From the NCBI GenBank assembly GCA_964618855.1, contig CAZUCD010000008.1:1-44797 (forward strand): 44,797 nucleotides of DNA, read 5' to 3'. The notes beneath the pieces are model-generated. The model saw nothing but the letters and a program-made list of their open reading frames with translations. It did no database searches and was not told the DNA's origin. Origin of the DNA: CAZUCD01 sp964618855. Lineage in GTDB: Bacteria > Sumerlaeota > Sumerlaeia > SLMS01 > JANRJK01. Made by a program: the position numbers and the translations under genes. Of the stretch, positions 1 to 8,257 are shown one piece after another (the stretch's first letter is position 1; each line of letters begins with the position of its first letter).

Positions 1-270
1 GCGCCGAGTGCGCTCCCTTCAACTGACGTCCGAGCGGTTCATCCCTTCCAAGGCCATCCACCCAGTAGTCCTTTGGGTCCGAGATTTCGCTGCCAGCTCT
101 TGCGGGCTTCGCAGGCAGCCCGGGCAGGGCACTCTGCCGGATCGGGTTCGTCACTGGCGCGATCGGCCACGTGTGGTGCTGGGCGCTGACGAGGATGTAG
201 GGAACGCTCCGGGTTGACGATGCTGGGGCTGTTGGTCGGCGGGTTCTTCTGAGGGGGAGAGCGGAACCGC
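1..270. other. Left flank without a confident gene
   Basis: No product is recognised here. On the minus strand one frame stays open from the end of the DinB-like gene to the left edge. It has GC-rich third positions but no convincing start codon, ribosome binding site or family motif. It could be the 5' part of a gene that lies mostly outside the window, or chance openness in GC-rich DNA. The other open frames here look like chance. Confidence 0.3.
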
Positions 271-272
271 TC
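259..272 (-). terminator. Small hairpin at the end of the DinB-like gene
   Basis: GAGCG-GTTC-CGCTC on the minus strand forms a 5-bp stem with a 4-base loop that overlaps the stop codon of the DinB-like gene. No T-run follows, so it is only a weak terminator candidate for the long minus-strand operon. Confidence 0.25.
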
Positions 273-801
273 AGTACTTTCCACCCGGCTTGTATTCCGC
301 CGACATGCCCGGAGCGATCGAGAGCCACTGCCAGTCCCCAGCGTGGAAGAGGCGCGCGAGGAGGACGATCTGGCCGACGTGGTAGCCGTAGTGCGCGAGT
401 TGGCGGTCGATCGCCTCGACGACCGTGTGGGACTTCCCGCGGATCGTGGTCGTGCGCATGACGTCGTCCGGTCCGAGGGACTCCAGCGTCGAGAACAAGC
501 ACGCCCAGCCCTGCTCCCACTTGGCGAGGACGGTTGCCCGGGTGCACTCGGCAGGTGGAAGGAACTCGCGGTCGCGGTCGCGCCAGGGCTTCTCGCCGTC
601 GGTGGTCAGCAGGTCGGTCCAGCGCGATAGCATGTTGCCGTGCAGGTGGTTGACGATGACGGCGATGCTGTTCATGCCGGGTGCCGGTTCACGACCGAGG
701 GCCTGCTCCGGCACCTGCGCGAGCGCGCCGTCCCCGACGTTCTTGTAAAACCGGAACGTGTAGAGGGCGGAGGAGAGGAGGTTGGCGCCGATGGGCTCCA
801 T
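271..801 (-). CDS. DinB/DUF1572-like protein
   Basis: This 176-residue protein resembles the DUF1572 branch of the DinB four-helix-bundle superfamily. Visible marks are the N-terminal 'NHLHGNMLSRWTDLLTTDGE' block (about 51-70), which is typical of DUF1572, and 'HYGYHVGQI' (137-145). His52 or His54 together with His137 and His141 could supply the usual three-His divalent-metal site. DinB-fold proteins act as metal-dependent thiol transferases or hydrolases, but the substrate of this subgroup is unknown. The length is normal. The ATG lies 3 bp after the pyruvate kinase stop codon, so it is probably the last gene of the lpx-glnD-pyk operon. The family call is firm; the biochemical role is open. 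Confidence 0.8.
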   Translation of the reverse strand: MEPIGANLLSSALYTFRFYKNVGDGALAQVPEQALGREPAPGMNSIAVIVNHLHGNMLSRWTDLLTTDGEKPWRDRDREFLPPAECTRATVLAKWEQGWACLFSTLESLGPDDVMRTTTIRGKSHTVVEAIDRQLAHYGYHVGQIVLLARLFHAGDWQWLSIAPGMSAEYKPGGKY

Positions 802-804
802 GGC

Positions 805-2313
805 CTAATCCACCGTGATGACATGGACGAAGTTGGTGGAGCCGGGGACGTAGAGCGGCAGTCCTGCGAGGACTCCGACCCGCATGCCGGTGCGCAGGAG
901 GTTCTCGCGCTTGAAGGTGCGGATGGATGCGCGGACGATGGCCTCGGCATCGCCATGGGCGGCGTTCTCGTCGGAGGAGATGCGCTCCATTTCGCGGGGG
1001 ATGACGCCCCAGGAGAGCTGGAGGGCGTGGACGGCGGATGGGGAAAGGCTGCACGCCAGGACGCGGCAGTGCGGGCGGTAGCGCGAGACGCGCCGCGCGG
1101 TCGAGCCCGTCGTGGTCGGGACGACGATGGCATCGAGCTTCAGTTCGCGTGCGACCAGGATCGCCACGCGCGCCATCACCTCGTCCACCTTCGGCACGTC
1201 CTTGTCGATGCCGAAGCGTTCCGCCCGAAGGTAGTACTCTAGCGAATTCTCCGCCTCCATCGCGACCTTGGACATCATGCGGACGCTTTCGATTGGGTAT
1301 GCGCCCGCGGCGGTCTCCCCCGAGAGCATGAGCGCATCCGTCCCGTCGCAGACGGCATTGTAGACGTCGGTGACCTCCGCGCGGGTGGGCTGGGGGTTGC
1401 GGATCATTGAGTCGAGCATCTGCGTTGCGGTGATGACGATCTTCGCGTGGCGGTTGCAGAGGCGGATGATCTGCTTCTGGATGCCGGCGACGCGCTCGAT
1501 GGGCACCTCGACGCCGAGGTCGCCGCGGGCGACCATGGCGCCGTCGGCCTCCGCGAGTATCTGCTCGAGGTTGTCGACCGCCTCGGCCTTCTCGATCTTG
1601 GCGATGATGGGGGGGATGCGGCCGCAGCGCTTCATGTGCCTGCGCGCCTCGCGGACGTCGTCCGGCGTGCGGACAAAGCTGAGCGCAATGGCGTCCACGC
1701 CGTGGGAGAGGGCAAAGGAGATGTCCGCCTTGTCCTTTGGCGTTATGGCGCTGATGGGGAGCTTGGTGCGCGGCAGGTTCACGCCCTTGCGGGGCTTTAG
1801 GACGCCCCCGATGATGACCTCGCAGAGGAGCTCCTTGTCCTTCTTCCCCGCAACGCGGAGCTCGATTGCGCCGTCGTCGATAAGGATCGGCTCGCCCTCC
1901 TGAGCGGCTGTGGCGAGGGACTTGTGGCTTATCTGGAAGCGGCGGCCGGTGCCGTCGGCCTTCGTCGGCGTGAGCGTCACGATGTTGCCGGGTGCAAGCT
2001 CGACGGTTCCCTGCCGTATGTCCCCGATGCGGATCTTGGGCCCGCAGATGTCCGCGAGGAGCGCGATGGGAAGGCGGAGCTTGCGCGAGATGGCGTGGAT
2101 GGTCTCGATGCGCGCGAAGTGCTCCTCGTGCGTGCCGTGGCTGAAGTTGAGGCGGAAGATGCGCGCGCCGGCCTCGACCAGGGCCTCGATGATCTCGGGC
2201 GTGTTGCTCTTCGGGCCAACGGTGGCGACGATCTTGGTTCGCTGCGGCACCGGGAGCGGGGGGAACTCCCCGCGGACGAAGATGTCTGGCTTGTGGGGCT
2301 TGGAGCGGGCCAT
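805..2313 (-). CDS. pyk: Pyruvate kinase
   Basis: Pyruvate kinase converts phosphoenolpyruvate and ADP to pyruvate and ATP, the last step of glycolysis, in the cytosol. The 502-residue protein shows the N-terminal 'RTKIVATVGPKSNTPE' block (25-40), 'RLNFSHGTHEEH' (54-65), the catalytic-lysine region 'IIAKIEKAEA', 'MVARGDLGVEVP', 'TATQMLDSMI' and the 'DALMLSGETAAGAYP' signature. A regulatory C-terminal domain ends the protein. Length fits the family (about 470-590). A good GGAGG lies 6 bp before the ATG. The gap to the upstream heptose gene is 24 bp, and the DinB-like gene starts 3 bp downstream. Its place at the end of a lipid A/heptose operon is unusual and may tie central carbon flux to envelope synthesis (inference). 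Confidence 0.97.
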   Translation of the reverse strand: MARSKPHKPDIFVRGEFPPLPVPQRTKIVATVGPKSNTPEIIEALVEAGARIFRLNFSHGTHEEHFARIETIHAISRKLRLPIALLADICGPKIRIGDIRQGTVELAPGNIVTLTPTKADGTGRRFQISHKSLATAAQEGEPILIDDGAIELRVAGKKDKELLCEVIIGGVLKPRKGVNLPRTKLPISAITPKDKADISFALSHGVDAIALSFVRTPDDVREARRHMKRCGRIPPIIAKIEKAEAVDNLEQILAEADGAMVARGDLGVEVPIERVAGIQKQIIRLCNRHAKIVITATQMLDSMIRNPQPTRAEVTDVYNAVCDGTDALMLSGETAAGAYPIESVRMMSKVAMEAENSLEYYLRAERFGIDKDVPKVDEVMARVAILVARELKLDAIVVPTTTGSTARRVSRYRPHCRVLACSLSPSAVHALQLSWGVIPREMERISSDENAAHGDAEAIVRASIRTFKRENLLRTGMRVGVLAGLPLYVPGSTNFVHVITVD

Positions 2314-2337
2314 GTCGGGCCTCCGTGGTTTGTGCGT

Positions 2338-3408
2338 TCAGTCGAGGAGCCCTGCTCGGGCCCGCTCGCAGATGGTGGTGATGATGTCGCGCGTGCTGTT
2401 TTCCTTCGGTGCGCCCGCGATGAAAGTCGAAATGCCGAGTTCGCGCGCGGTCTCCCGCTCCGGCACGGTCTCCGACGTGTAGTCCGTGCCCTTTGCGTGG
2501 ACGTCCGGGTGGAGCACGCGCAAGGCGCGATCGGCGGTGGCCTCGTAGAAAAGGGCCAAGCGGTCCACGCACTCGAGCGCGGCGAGCACCTGGAGGCGGT
2601 CGGGCTCCGGCAGGACTGGGCGGCCCGCGCCCTTGAGTTCGCGGATGGACCTGTTGGAGTTGATCGCGAGCACGAGCATGTCCCCCTGCGCGCGCGCGGC
2701 CTCCATGTAGTCGATGTGCCCGCCGTGAAGCAGGTCGAAGCAGCCGTTTGCGAGCACGATGCGGCGCCCGGATGCGCGCAGTGAGCCAAGTTCCTCCCCG
2801 AGCTCGGTCAAGCCACGAAGCTTGGAGGAGAGGGGGTCCGCCGGAGACTTTGCGTCGGTCACGAGGCGGGTGAGGATGCGCTCCGCGGCGTCGAGGATGT
2901 CCAGGCAGACGGGCGTGCCGGCCGGCACCCGGTGAGACTCCGATGAGCCGTTTCCGGTCATCACCATCATGCCGCGTCCCCCTGCGTTCGCTCCGAGTTC
3001 CACGTCGGAGAGCTTGTCCCCGACGGCGAAGACGGGGAGGCCGGCGATGGGCAGGTCGCGGCAGGCGTCGTCGTACATGCCTCGACCCGGCTTGCGTCGG
3101 ATGTCTCCCGCGTCGGGGGCCGCGGGACAGAAGTAGGTGGCGTCCACCCCCACGCCCGACGCGGCGAGCAGTTCCCCAAACCTGCGCTCCGTTTCGCGGT
3201 ACTGCGCCTCGGAGATGATGCCTCGGCCAATCCCCCCCTGGTTGGTGGTGACGACCAGGGCGACGCCCTCCGCGCGGAGGAGCGCGAGTGCCTCCGCCGC
3301 GCGCGGGAGGAGGCGGACGTCCTCGGCGCAGTTCACGTAGCCCGTGTCCTCGATGAGTGTCCCGTCGCGGTCGAGGAGGACGACGGCGCGCCAGCGATTG
3401 GCGGTCAT
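2338..3408 (-). CDS. Fused heptose-bisphosphate phosphatase / heptose-1-phosphate nucleotidyltransferase
   Basis: This 356-residue protein joins two steps of ADP-heptose synthesis for LPS core. Residues 8-180 are a HAD phosphatase like GmhB: 'LLDRDGTLIEDTGY' (11-24) carries the DxD nucleophile pair (D13, D15), followed by 'VTTNQGGIGRG' (53-63) and 'VGDKLSDVE' (129-137). Residues 200-356 are a nucleotidyltransferase like the C-terminal half of HldE: 'VLANGCFDLLHGGH' (218-231), 'AINSNRSIRELKG' (248-260), 'KGTDYTSE' (306-313). The heptose-7-phosphate kinase half of HldE is absent and not in the window. The loop that holds zinc in E. coli GmhB keeps only one cysteine (C94). The ATG overlaps the glnD stop (ATGA). 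The fusion order, phosphatase then transferase, is uncommon. Confidence 0.9.
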   Translation of the reverse strand: MTANRWRAVVLLDRDGTLIEDTGYVNCAEDVRLLPRAAEALALLRAEGVALVVTTNQGGIGRGIISEAQYRETERRFGELLAASGVGVDATYFCPAAPDAGDIRRKPGRGMYDDACRDLPIAGLPVFAVGDKLSDVELGANAGGRGMMVMTGNGSSESHRVPAGTPVCLDILDAAERILTRLVTDAKSPADPLSSKLRGLTELGEELGSLRASGRRIVLANGCFDLLHGGHIDYMEAARAQGDMLVLAINSNRSIRELKGAGRPVLPEPDRLQVLAALECVDRLALFYEATADRALRVLHPDVHAKGTDYTSETVPERETARELGISTFIAGAPKENSTRDIITTICERARAGLLD

Positions 3409-6053
3409 GGCTTCGCCTGCGTCCCGGTGCCGGAGTCGCGCAGCTCGGCCAGAAGTTCGCGGCGCAGGCGTTCCTGCGCCTCGGGGGAGGTGATCTTGTT
3501 CATTTCGAGGTCGTTCACGTAGAAGACATCCACAATCCGGTAACTTTCCGTGGAGATGAGGGCGAGGGTAACGGCAACCTTGTTGCGCTCGAGTATTGTC
3601 GCGATTCGCCACAGGAGCCCGGGGCGGTCGGGCGCCTTGATTTCGAGTACCGTGTGCTGGGTGCTGATGACGTTGTTGAAGTCCACGGTCGCCGGTCGGC
3701 CATCGCGGGGGCGCGGGGCGCCGCCGGGAGCCTCGATGATCTTCCACACGGGCGGCGTTTCCCCCCGCAGGACAGAGTTGAGGCGGGCCTCCAGGCGCTC
3801 GATCACGTCCTCGTCCGGGGAGGAATCGGGATCGGCGTGGCCCTGCACCTGGAACACGTTGATGCAGGCGCCGGAAGTCCCGAGGTATGACTGGGCGGAG
3901 AGGATGTTGAGCCTTCGGGACGAGATGGCACCACAGAGGTTGGAGAAGAGAGCGGGATCGTGCTGGGCAACGGCGGTCATCTCGCTGTAGTTCGCGCCGG
4001 GCCTTGGATTGAGCTCGAGGCGCACGCGCCGCTCCCTGCCGATGGATTTCCACATCTCGAAGTGGCGGCGCATCTCCGGTGCCTGCGTTGCGCGGCGGTA
4101 GCGCTCGGGCATGTCGGCAAGGAAGTCCTCGAGGGCGCCGCGCTCCTTCTCGTTGAGGGGGGCCGCGTGGCCGGCGGCGCTGACGGTGCGGACGAGGGGT
4201 GCCACGCGGGTTGACTGCGGAACCTGGTCGCGGCGCGCCTTCAGGTAGTCGAGCACGCCCGCATAGAGTGCGGTGAGTTGTGCGGCGCGCCACTCGTTCC
4301 AACTCGCGGGCGACACCGCCATCATGTCGCATGCGGTGTGGACGAAGAGCATGCGCAGGTGCTCGACCTCCTGCACGGCGTCCCCGATCTCCCGCGCGGA
4401 GTTCGGGTCCTCGGGATCGCGGCGCAGGACGAGGTGGCTCATGCGCTGGTGGTTGTTGACGAGGAGGTGGAGGATCTCCTGCTCGCGGTCGTTGAAGCCC
4501 ATGCGCTCGGCGGCGGCCTTCATCATCTGGGCGCCGCGCATGACGTGGCCGGAGTGCTTCCACTTTCCGACGTCGTGCATCAGGAGCGCAAAGTTCAGCA
4601 GGTCCACGCGTAGGAGGTTCTGCGCCACAATGGCGACGGAGGTGCCTGCGCGCGGGCCATTCGGGTCGCGGAGCTCGTCGCTCGCGGCCACGCTCCGCAG
4701 GAGGTGCTCGTCCACCGAGTACTTGTGGTAGTGGTCGATCCGGGGCAGGTTTTCGACGAGCGCGAACTCGGGGAGGTATGCGCCGAGCACGCCCCAGCGG
4801 TGCATCTCCGATAGGATCTGGTATGCGCGGCCGTGGGAGTCCATGATGGCCATGAATCGCTCGCGGTTGTGGGCGGAGCGGCGCTCCTCGTCGTCGAACT
4901 GGTCCACGCGCGCCGCCATGGACTGCAGGACGCGCTCGTCGAGTTCGAGTCCCTCGACGGCGGCGATTCGGAAGTAGTCGAGCATCCACCCCGGATCGCC
5001 GGAGAGGGCGCGCCCGGGTTCCCTTGGGAGGAGCAGCGTGTCGCCGGCGATGATGAACGGCATGCCTGCGGGCCTGCGGCGGATGGCCGTGCGCGGCCGC
5101 CCCCCCTGGTCCGAGAGGCGGCGGACGTGGCGCAGCACGCGCGTGCAGACGCGGTCTATCAGCTTGGCGTGGCCGTAGTACTCGCGCATGAGCGCCTCCT
5201 CCGCGCTCGTCGTCTCCGAGGCGGCGTACGCGAACTCCTGCGCGGCGGTGTGCTGGCGCTCGAAGGTGAGGTGGTCGGCGATGCGCCCCTCGTCGCGCTG
5301 CGCGGCGTTGCGCAACTCGATCAGGAACGACTGCGCCTCCCTGAGCCGGCGCACTTCGGTGGCGGTGAGGAGGCCGCGCTTGGCGAGACGCGCGCGGTCG
5401 TACCTGCCGGTGAGGGCGAACGCGATCCACCCGAGCGTCTGGAGGTCGCGCAATCCCCCGCGCGATTCCTTGATGTGGGGCTGGAGAAGGAAGACCGTGT
5501 CGTCCCGCCGGTGCCTCGCCTCGACCTCCGCGCGGACGAGGCCGAGGAACCACTCCCGGCGCTCCTCGTGGAGGAGCACGCGCACCCGCGCCTCCATGCC
5601 CGCGAAGAGGTCCTCGTCCCCCCAGATCCACCTCATGCCGACGAGGCCGGTGGCCAGGTGCGTGTCGCGCTCGATGGACTCGATGAGCTGCGCGGGCGTC
5701 ATGGTCCAATGCCCCACCTCGATGCGCATCTCGTAGAGCGCGTGGAGGAGCTCGCGCAGGAACGCGGCGTCGGCGTCGCCGGGCTCGGTGCGGAAGATGA
5801 AGCCGATGTCGATGTCGGAGTGGAGGGACTGCTCGCGCCTGCCGGTTCCGCCGTGGAGGACGACGGCGAGGCGGTTGCGCATGGGGAGGTGGTGGGCGCG
5901 CTCCATCCTGCGGAGCATGGATGCGAGTGCGTGCTCGATGGCGATGGAGTAGTTGCGGGCGAGGACGATGCCGGGGACCCCGTTGGCGCGCTGCGCGGCG
6001 AGTTGCTCGCGTGCCGCCAGGATGGCCTTCCGGAGCGCCTCGTCGCGCGCCAT
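3405..6053 (-). CDS. glnD: [Protein-PII] uridylyltransferase/uridylyl-removing enzyme
   Basis: GlnD senses glutamine and adds or removes UMP on PII proteins, controlling nitrogen metabolism. The 882-residue protein has the full set of domains in order: nucleotidyltransferase with 'GGTGRREQSLHSDIDIGFIF' (about 68-87), a PII-uridylyltransferase helical region, an HD domain around residue 490 ('LLMHDVGKWKHSGHVMRG') with a later 'NNHQRMSHL', and two C-terminal ACT domains near 700 ('NLCGAISSRRLNILSAQSYL') and 800 ('IKAPDRPGLLWRIATILERN'). Length matches E. coli GlnD (890). It lies between lpxI (1-bp gap) and the heptose fusion gene (4-bp overlap), a strange place for a nitrogen sensor. No glnB or glnK is in the window. 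Confidence 0.95.
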   Translation of the reverse strand: MARDEALRKAILAAREQLAAQRANGVPGIVLARNYSIAIEHALASMLRRMERAHHLPMRNRLAVVLHGGTGRREQSLHSDIDIGFIFRTEPGDADAAFLRELLHALYEMRIEVGHWTMTPAQLIESIERDTHLATGLVGMRWIWGDEDLFAGMEARVRVLLHEERREWFLGLVRAEVEARHRRDDTVFLLQPHIKESRGGLRDLQTLGWIAFALTGRYDRARLAKRGLLTATEVRRLREAQSFLIELRNAAQRDEGRIADHLTFERQHTAAQEFAYAASETTSAEEALMREYYGHAKLIDRVCTRVLRHVRRLSDQGGRPRTAIRRRPAGMPFIIAGDTLLLPREPGRALSGDPGWMLDYFRIAAVEGLELDERVLQSMAARVDQFDDEERRSAHNRERFMAIMDSHGRAYQILSEMHRWGVLGAYLPEFALVENLPRIDHYHKYSVDEHLLRSVAASDELRDPNGPRAGTSVAIVAQNLLRVDLLNFALLMHDVGKWKHSGHVMRGAQMMKAAAERMGFNDREQEILHLLVNNHQRMSHLVLRRDPEDPNSAREIGDAVQEVEHLRMLFVHTACDMMAVSPASWNEWRAAQLTALYAGVLDYLKARRDQVPQSTRVAPLVRTVSAAGHAAPLNEKERGALEDFLADMPERYRRATQAPEMRRHFEMWKSIGRERRVRLELNPRPGANYSEMTAVAQHDPALFSNLCGAISSRRLNILSAQSYLGTSGACINVFQVQGHADPDSSPDEDVIERLEARLNSVLRGETPPVWKIIEAPGGAPRPRDGRPATVDFNNVISTQHTVLEIKAPDRPGLLWRIATILERNKVAVTLALISTESYRIVDVFYVNDLEMNKITSPEAQERLRRELLAELRDSGTGTQAKP

Positions 6054-6054
6054 C

Positions 6055-6948
6055 TCAGTGTGCCCCGGGGAAGGGCACCTCGATGTCCTCGTGGGCGACC
6101 AGGGAGATGCCGGCGGACTGCGCCAGCGCCCGCGCGGCCTCCTGGTCGAAGAAGAGGGATTTCTTGGCCGTCACGCACATCGCGGCTGCCCGGACGGAGG
6201 CCAGGTTCCTGACCGTGGTCAGGCCGATGATGGGGACGTCGAACTTCATGTTCTGGCGCGGCTTGCAGACCTTGACGAAGGTGATCCCCGGACCCGCGAG
6301 TTCACCCGCGCGCAGGATCAGGTTGTCGGTGCCCTCGAGCGCCTCCACGGCGATCACGACACCGTCCTTCACGGCGACGGTCTGCCCGATGTCGAGGGCA
6401 GCGATGGCCTTCGCGTTGCGGTAGCCGAACTCGATGTCGCGGGCAACTTCCTCGGACGGGGGGACGCCGGGCGTGAGCAGCCCAGCGTCGGGCATCGCGG
6501 ACTCGACGAAGGTCGTCGAGTCCAGGACGTCGAAGCCCTCCATCTCGAGCTCGCGCGTGAAGGCGCCGAGGACGGTGTCGGCCTTCCTGTTTGCCAGGCT
6601 GCCGAGGACGCGCCGGATGCGGCCGTCGAACAGGAGGAGCGGGTTGAGGAGCACATCGTGCGGAATGCGGCCGGCGAGCACGAAGTGGCGGACGCCCGCG
6701 CGGTGGGCCAGGCCGATGAGCTTCGAGACGTCGCCGAGCGAGACGATGTGGTATTCGCTGCTGAGGCTGTGGAGCGTCTCGTTCTCGTGGTCCTTGAGGC
6801 AGAACGAGAAGACGTGGATGCCCTGAGCCCGGGCGGCGCGGGCGATGAGCACGGGGAAGTCGCCCGTGCCGGCGATGAGGCCGATGCGCTCGGGCAGCCT
6901 GGTGCCGGAAAGGGCGGGGTTCATGGGATGCGGGTCGAGCACGGTCAT
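6055..6948 (-). CDS. lpxI: UDP-2,3-diacylglucosamine pyrophosphatase LpxI
   Basis: LpxI hydrolyses UDP-2,3-diacylglucosamine to lipid X, the fourth step of lipid A synthesis in bacteria lacking LpxH. The 297-residue protein matches the LpxI (former DUF1009) family: 'RIGLIAGTGDFPVLIARAAR' near the N-terminus, 'LAGRIPHD', 'VKDGVVIAVEALEGTDNLI' and 'MKFDVPIIGLTTV'. Length is close to the family norm of about 280. The chosen ATG at 6948 overlaps the fabZ stop (ATGA). An internal ATG 8 codons later is also possible and would remove a short non-conserved leader. It is flanked by fabZ and glnD in the same operon. Confidence 0.93.
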   Translation of the reverse strand: MTVLDPHPMNPALSGTRLPERIGLIAGTGDFPVLIARAARAQGIHVFSFCLKDHENETLHSLSSEYHIVSLGDVSKLIGLAHRAGVRHFVLAGRIPHDVLLNPLLLFDGRIRRVLGSLANRKADTVLGAFTRELEMEGFDVLDSTTFVESAMPDAGLLTPGVPPSEEVARDIEFGYRNAKAIAALDIGQTVAVKDGVVIAVEALEGTDNLILRAGELAGPGITFVKVCKPRQNMKFDVPIIGLTTVRNLASVRAAAMCVTAKKSLFFDQEAARALAQSAGISLVAHEDIEVPFPGAH

Positions 6949-7418
6949 CCGCCTGAGGCGGGCGCGCCGCCGTCCCCGCGCTGGAAGGCGAACAGGATCG
7001 TGGCCGAGGAGATTTCCTTGCCATCGACAAGGATACGCGCGTCGATCTGGCCCGTGCGGCTCTTCAGGTTCGAGACCGTGCCCTCGATCTCGAGCGTGTC
7101 CCCCGGCACCGCGGGGCGGCGGAACTTCGCCTCGCTCACCTTCATCAGGAAGGCGATCTTCCCCTGGTTCTCGGGCTTTGAGAGAATCCACACGGCCCCG
7201 GCCTGCGCCATGGCCTCGATCTGGAGCACGCCCGGAAACACGGGATGGCCGGGGAAGTGCCCCTGGAAGACGTGCTCGTTGATGGAGAGGTTCTTCGTCG
7301 CGCGCACCATGGTCTCGTCCATGAACGTCACCCTGTCGATGAGCAGGAACGGAAAGCGGTGCGGTATGATCTGCTCGATGGTCTCGACGCCGAATGGGGG
7401 CGTAAATGTCTGGGTCAT
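6945..7418 (-). CDS. fabZ: 3-hydroxyacyl-ACP dehydratase FabZ
   Basis: FabZ dehydrates (3R)-hydroxyacyl-ACP in fatty acid elongation and draws on the same hydroxyacyl-ACP pool as lipid A acylation. This 157-residue protein has the hot-dog fold marks 'PHRFPFLLIDRV' (19-30) and the catalytic block 'GHFPGHPVFPGVLQIEAMAQ' (53-72), with His54 and Glu68 as the expected catalytic pair. Length is typical. The ATG overlaps the lpxC stop and the stop overlaps the lpxI start, both as ATGA, so translation is probably coupled. lpxC next to fabZ is a known order in several Gram-negative phyla, sometimes as one fused gene. Confidence 0.96.
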   Translation of the reverse strand: MTQTFTPPFGVETIEQIIPHRFPFLLIDRVTFMDETMVRATKNLSINEHVFQGHFPGHPVFPGVLQIEAMAQAGAVWILSKPENQGKIAFLMKVSEAKFRRPAVPGDTLEIEGTVSNLKSRTGQIDARILVDGKEISSATILFAFQRGDGGAPASGG

Positions 7419-8257
7419 CTCCTGGATGCCATCTCCTGTAGGATGAAGCGCGCGAAGCGCACGTGGGACCGGTGTCCCGCCCGCCAGGCCGAGAAGTGGC
7501 CGACGAGGGGAACGCCGAGCAGGGCGAGGTCGCCAAGCAGGTCTATCAGCTTGTGGCGGGCCGGCTCGTTGGGGAAGTGGAGCGATTCGTTGTGGAATCG
7601 CTCGTTGTCGAAGATCACGGTGTTGAGGAGGTTGCCCCCCTTGCCGAGCCCCGCGGCGCGGATCATCTCCACGTCGCGGGCGAGGGCGAAGGTGCGGGCG
7701 GGCGCAGCCTCGCGGCGGAAGCTCTCGGCATCGCCGAGCGAGTTTGCGCCGCTGCTCCCAACGACGGTGCCGGGGAACTCCACGAAGGCGCTGAGCTCGA
7801 GCTCCTCCGCCGGGGAGGCGGTCATGATCGCGCCGCCATCGCGGAAGGACATCGGCTCCGTGATGGCGAGCGGCTCCCACGGCACGCCGAGGTCCGCGAT
7901 TCCCGCGGAGGCGATGGCGTCCATGAACTCCGCGCATCCCCCCCCCATGAACGGGGGTTCGATGCCGCCCTGGATGATGGTGCAGTCGGAGATGCCGTGC
8001 GCGGCGAAGGCGGCCAGGACATGCTCCATTTGCTCGAAGGCGATCCCGGCCGGGGAAACGAGGACGGTTCTGCGGTCGCTCCTTTCCGCGTCGGCGTGGT
8101 CGATGGATGCCGGGCACCGGTTGCCGCGCGCATCGACGAGGGTGAGGCCGTCGGAGGGCGCGGCGGGCTCCAGGCGGACGCTCGTGGCGAGGCCCGTGTG
8201 GATGCCCGTCCCGTGCAGTTCCACGGGACCGGCGAGCGTCTTTCGCATCATGGTCAC
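7415..8257 (-). CDS. lpxC: UDP-3-O-acyl-N-acetylglucosamine deacetylase LpxC
   Basis: LpxC is the zinc deacetylase of the committed step of lipid A synthesis. The 280-residue protein keeps the key residues: Glu78-His79 ('FEQMEHVLAAF'), 'ARTFALARDVE' (187-197), the 'HKLIDLLGD' block with His235, Lys236 and Asp239, and His262 in 'AGH'. By comparison with E. coli, His79, His235 and Asp239 bind zinc, and Glu78 and His262 act in catalysis. It is slightly shorter than E. coli LpxC (305). The usual 'xDGSA' loop reads 'MGGGCAEF' (104-111). The GTG at 8257 overlaps the ompH stop (GTGA); an ATG two codons on is an alternative start. Confidence 0.95.
   Translation of the reverse strand: MTMMRKTLAGPVELHGTGIHTGLATSVRLEPAAPSDGLTLVDARGNRCPASIDHADAERSDRRTVLVSPAGIAFEQMEHVLAAFAAHGISDCTIIQGGIEPPFMGGGCAEFMDAIASAGIADLGVPWEPLAITEPMSFRDGGAIMTASPAEELELSAFVEFPGTVVGSSGANSLGDAESFRREAAPARTFALARDVEMIRAAGLGKGGNLLNTVIFDNERFHNESLHFPNEPARHKLIDLLGDLALLGVPLVGHFSAWRAGHRSHVRFARFILQEMASRR

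Noticed and set aside
689..2572. Long minus-strand open frame rich in Arg, His, Gly and Pro across pyk
   Set aside because: It is a shadow of pyk in another frame. The composition is biased and no family motif appears, while the pyk frame is fully conserved.
3409..5709. 5' extension of the heptose fusion gene giving 1123 residues
   Set aside because: The extra 766 residues lie antisense in register to nothing conserved and run through glnD in the wrong frame. The conserved HAD domain begins right after the ATG at 3408.
4833..6212. 459-codon plus-strand open frame opposite glnD
   Set aside because: It lies opposite strongly conserved glnD coding sequence, has no recognisable domain and has no ribosome binding site. 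Long antisense frames are expected at this GC content.
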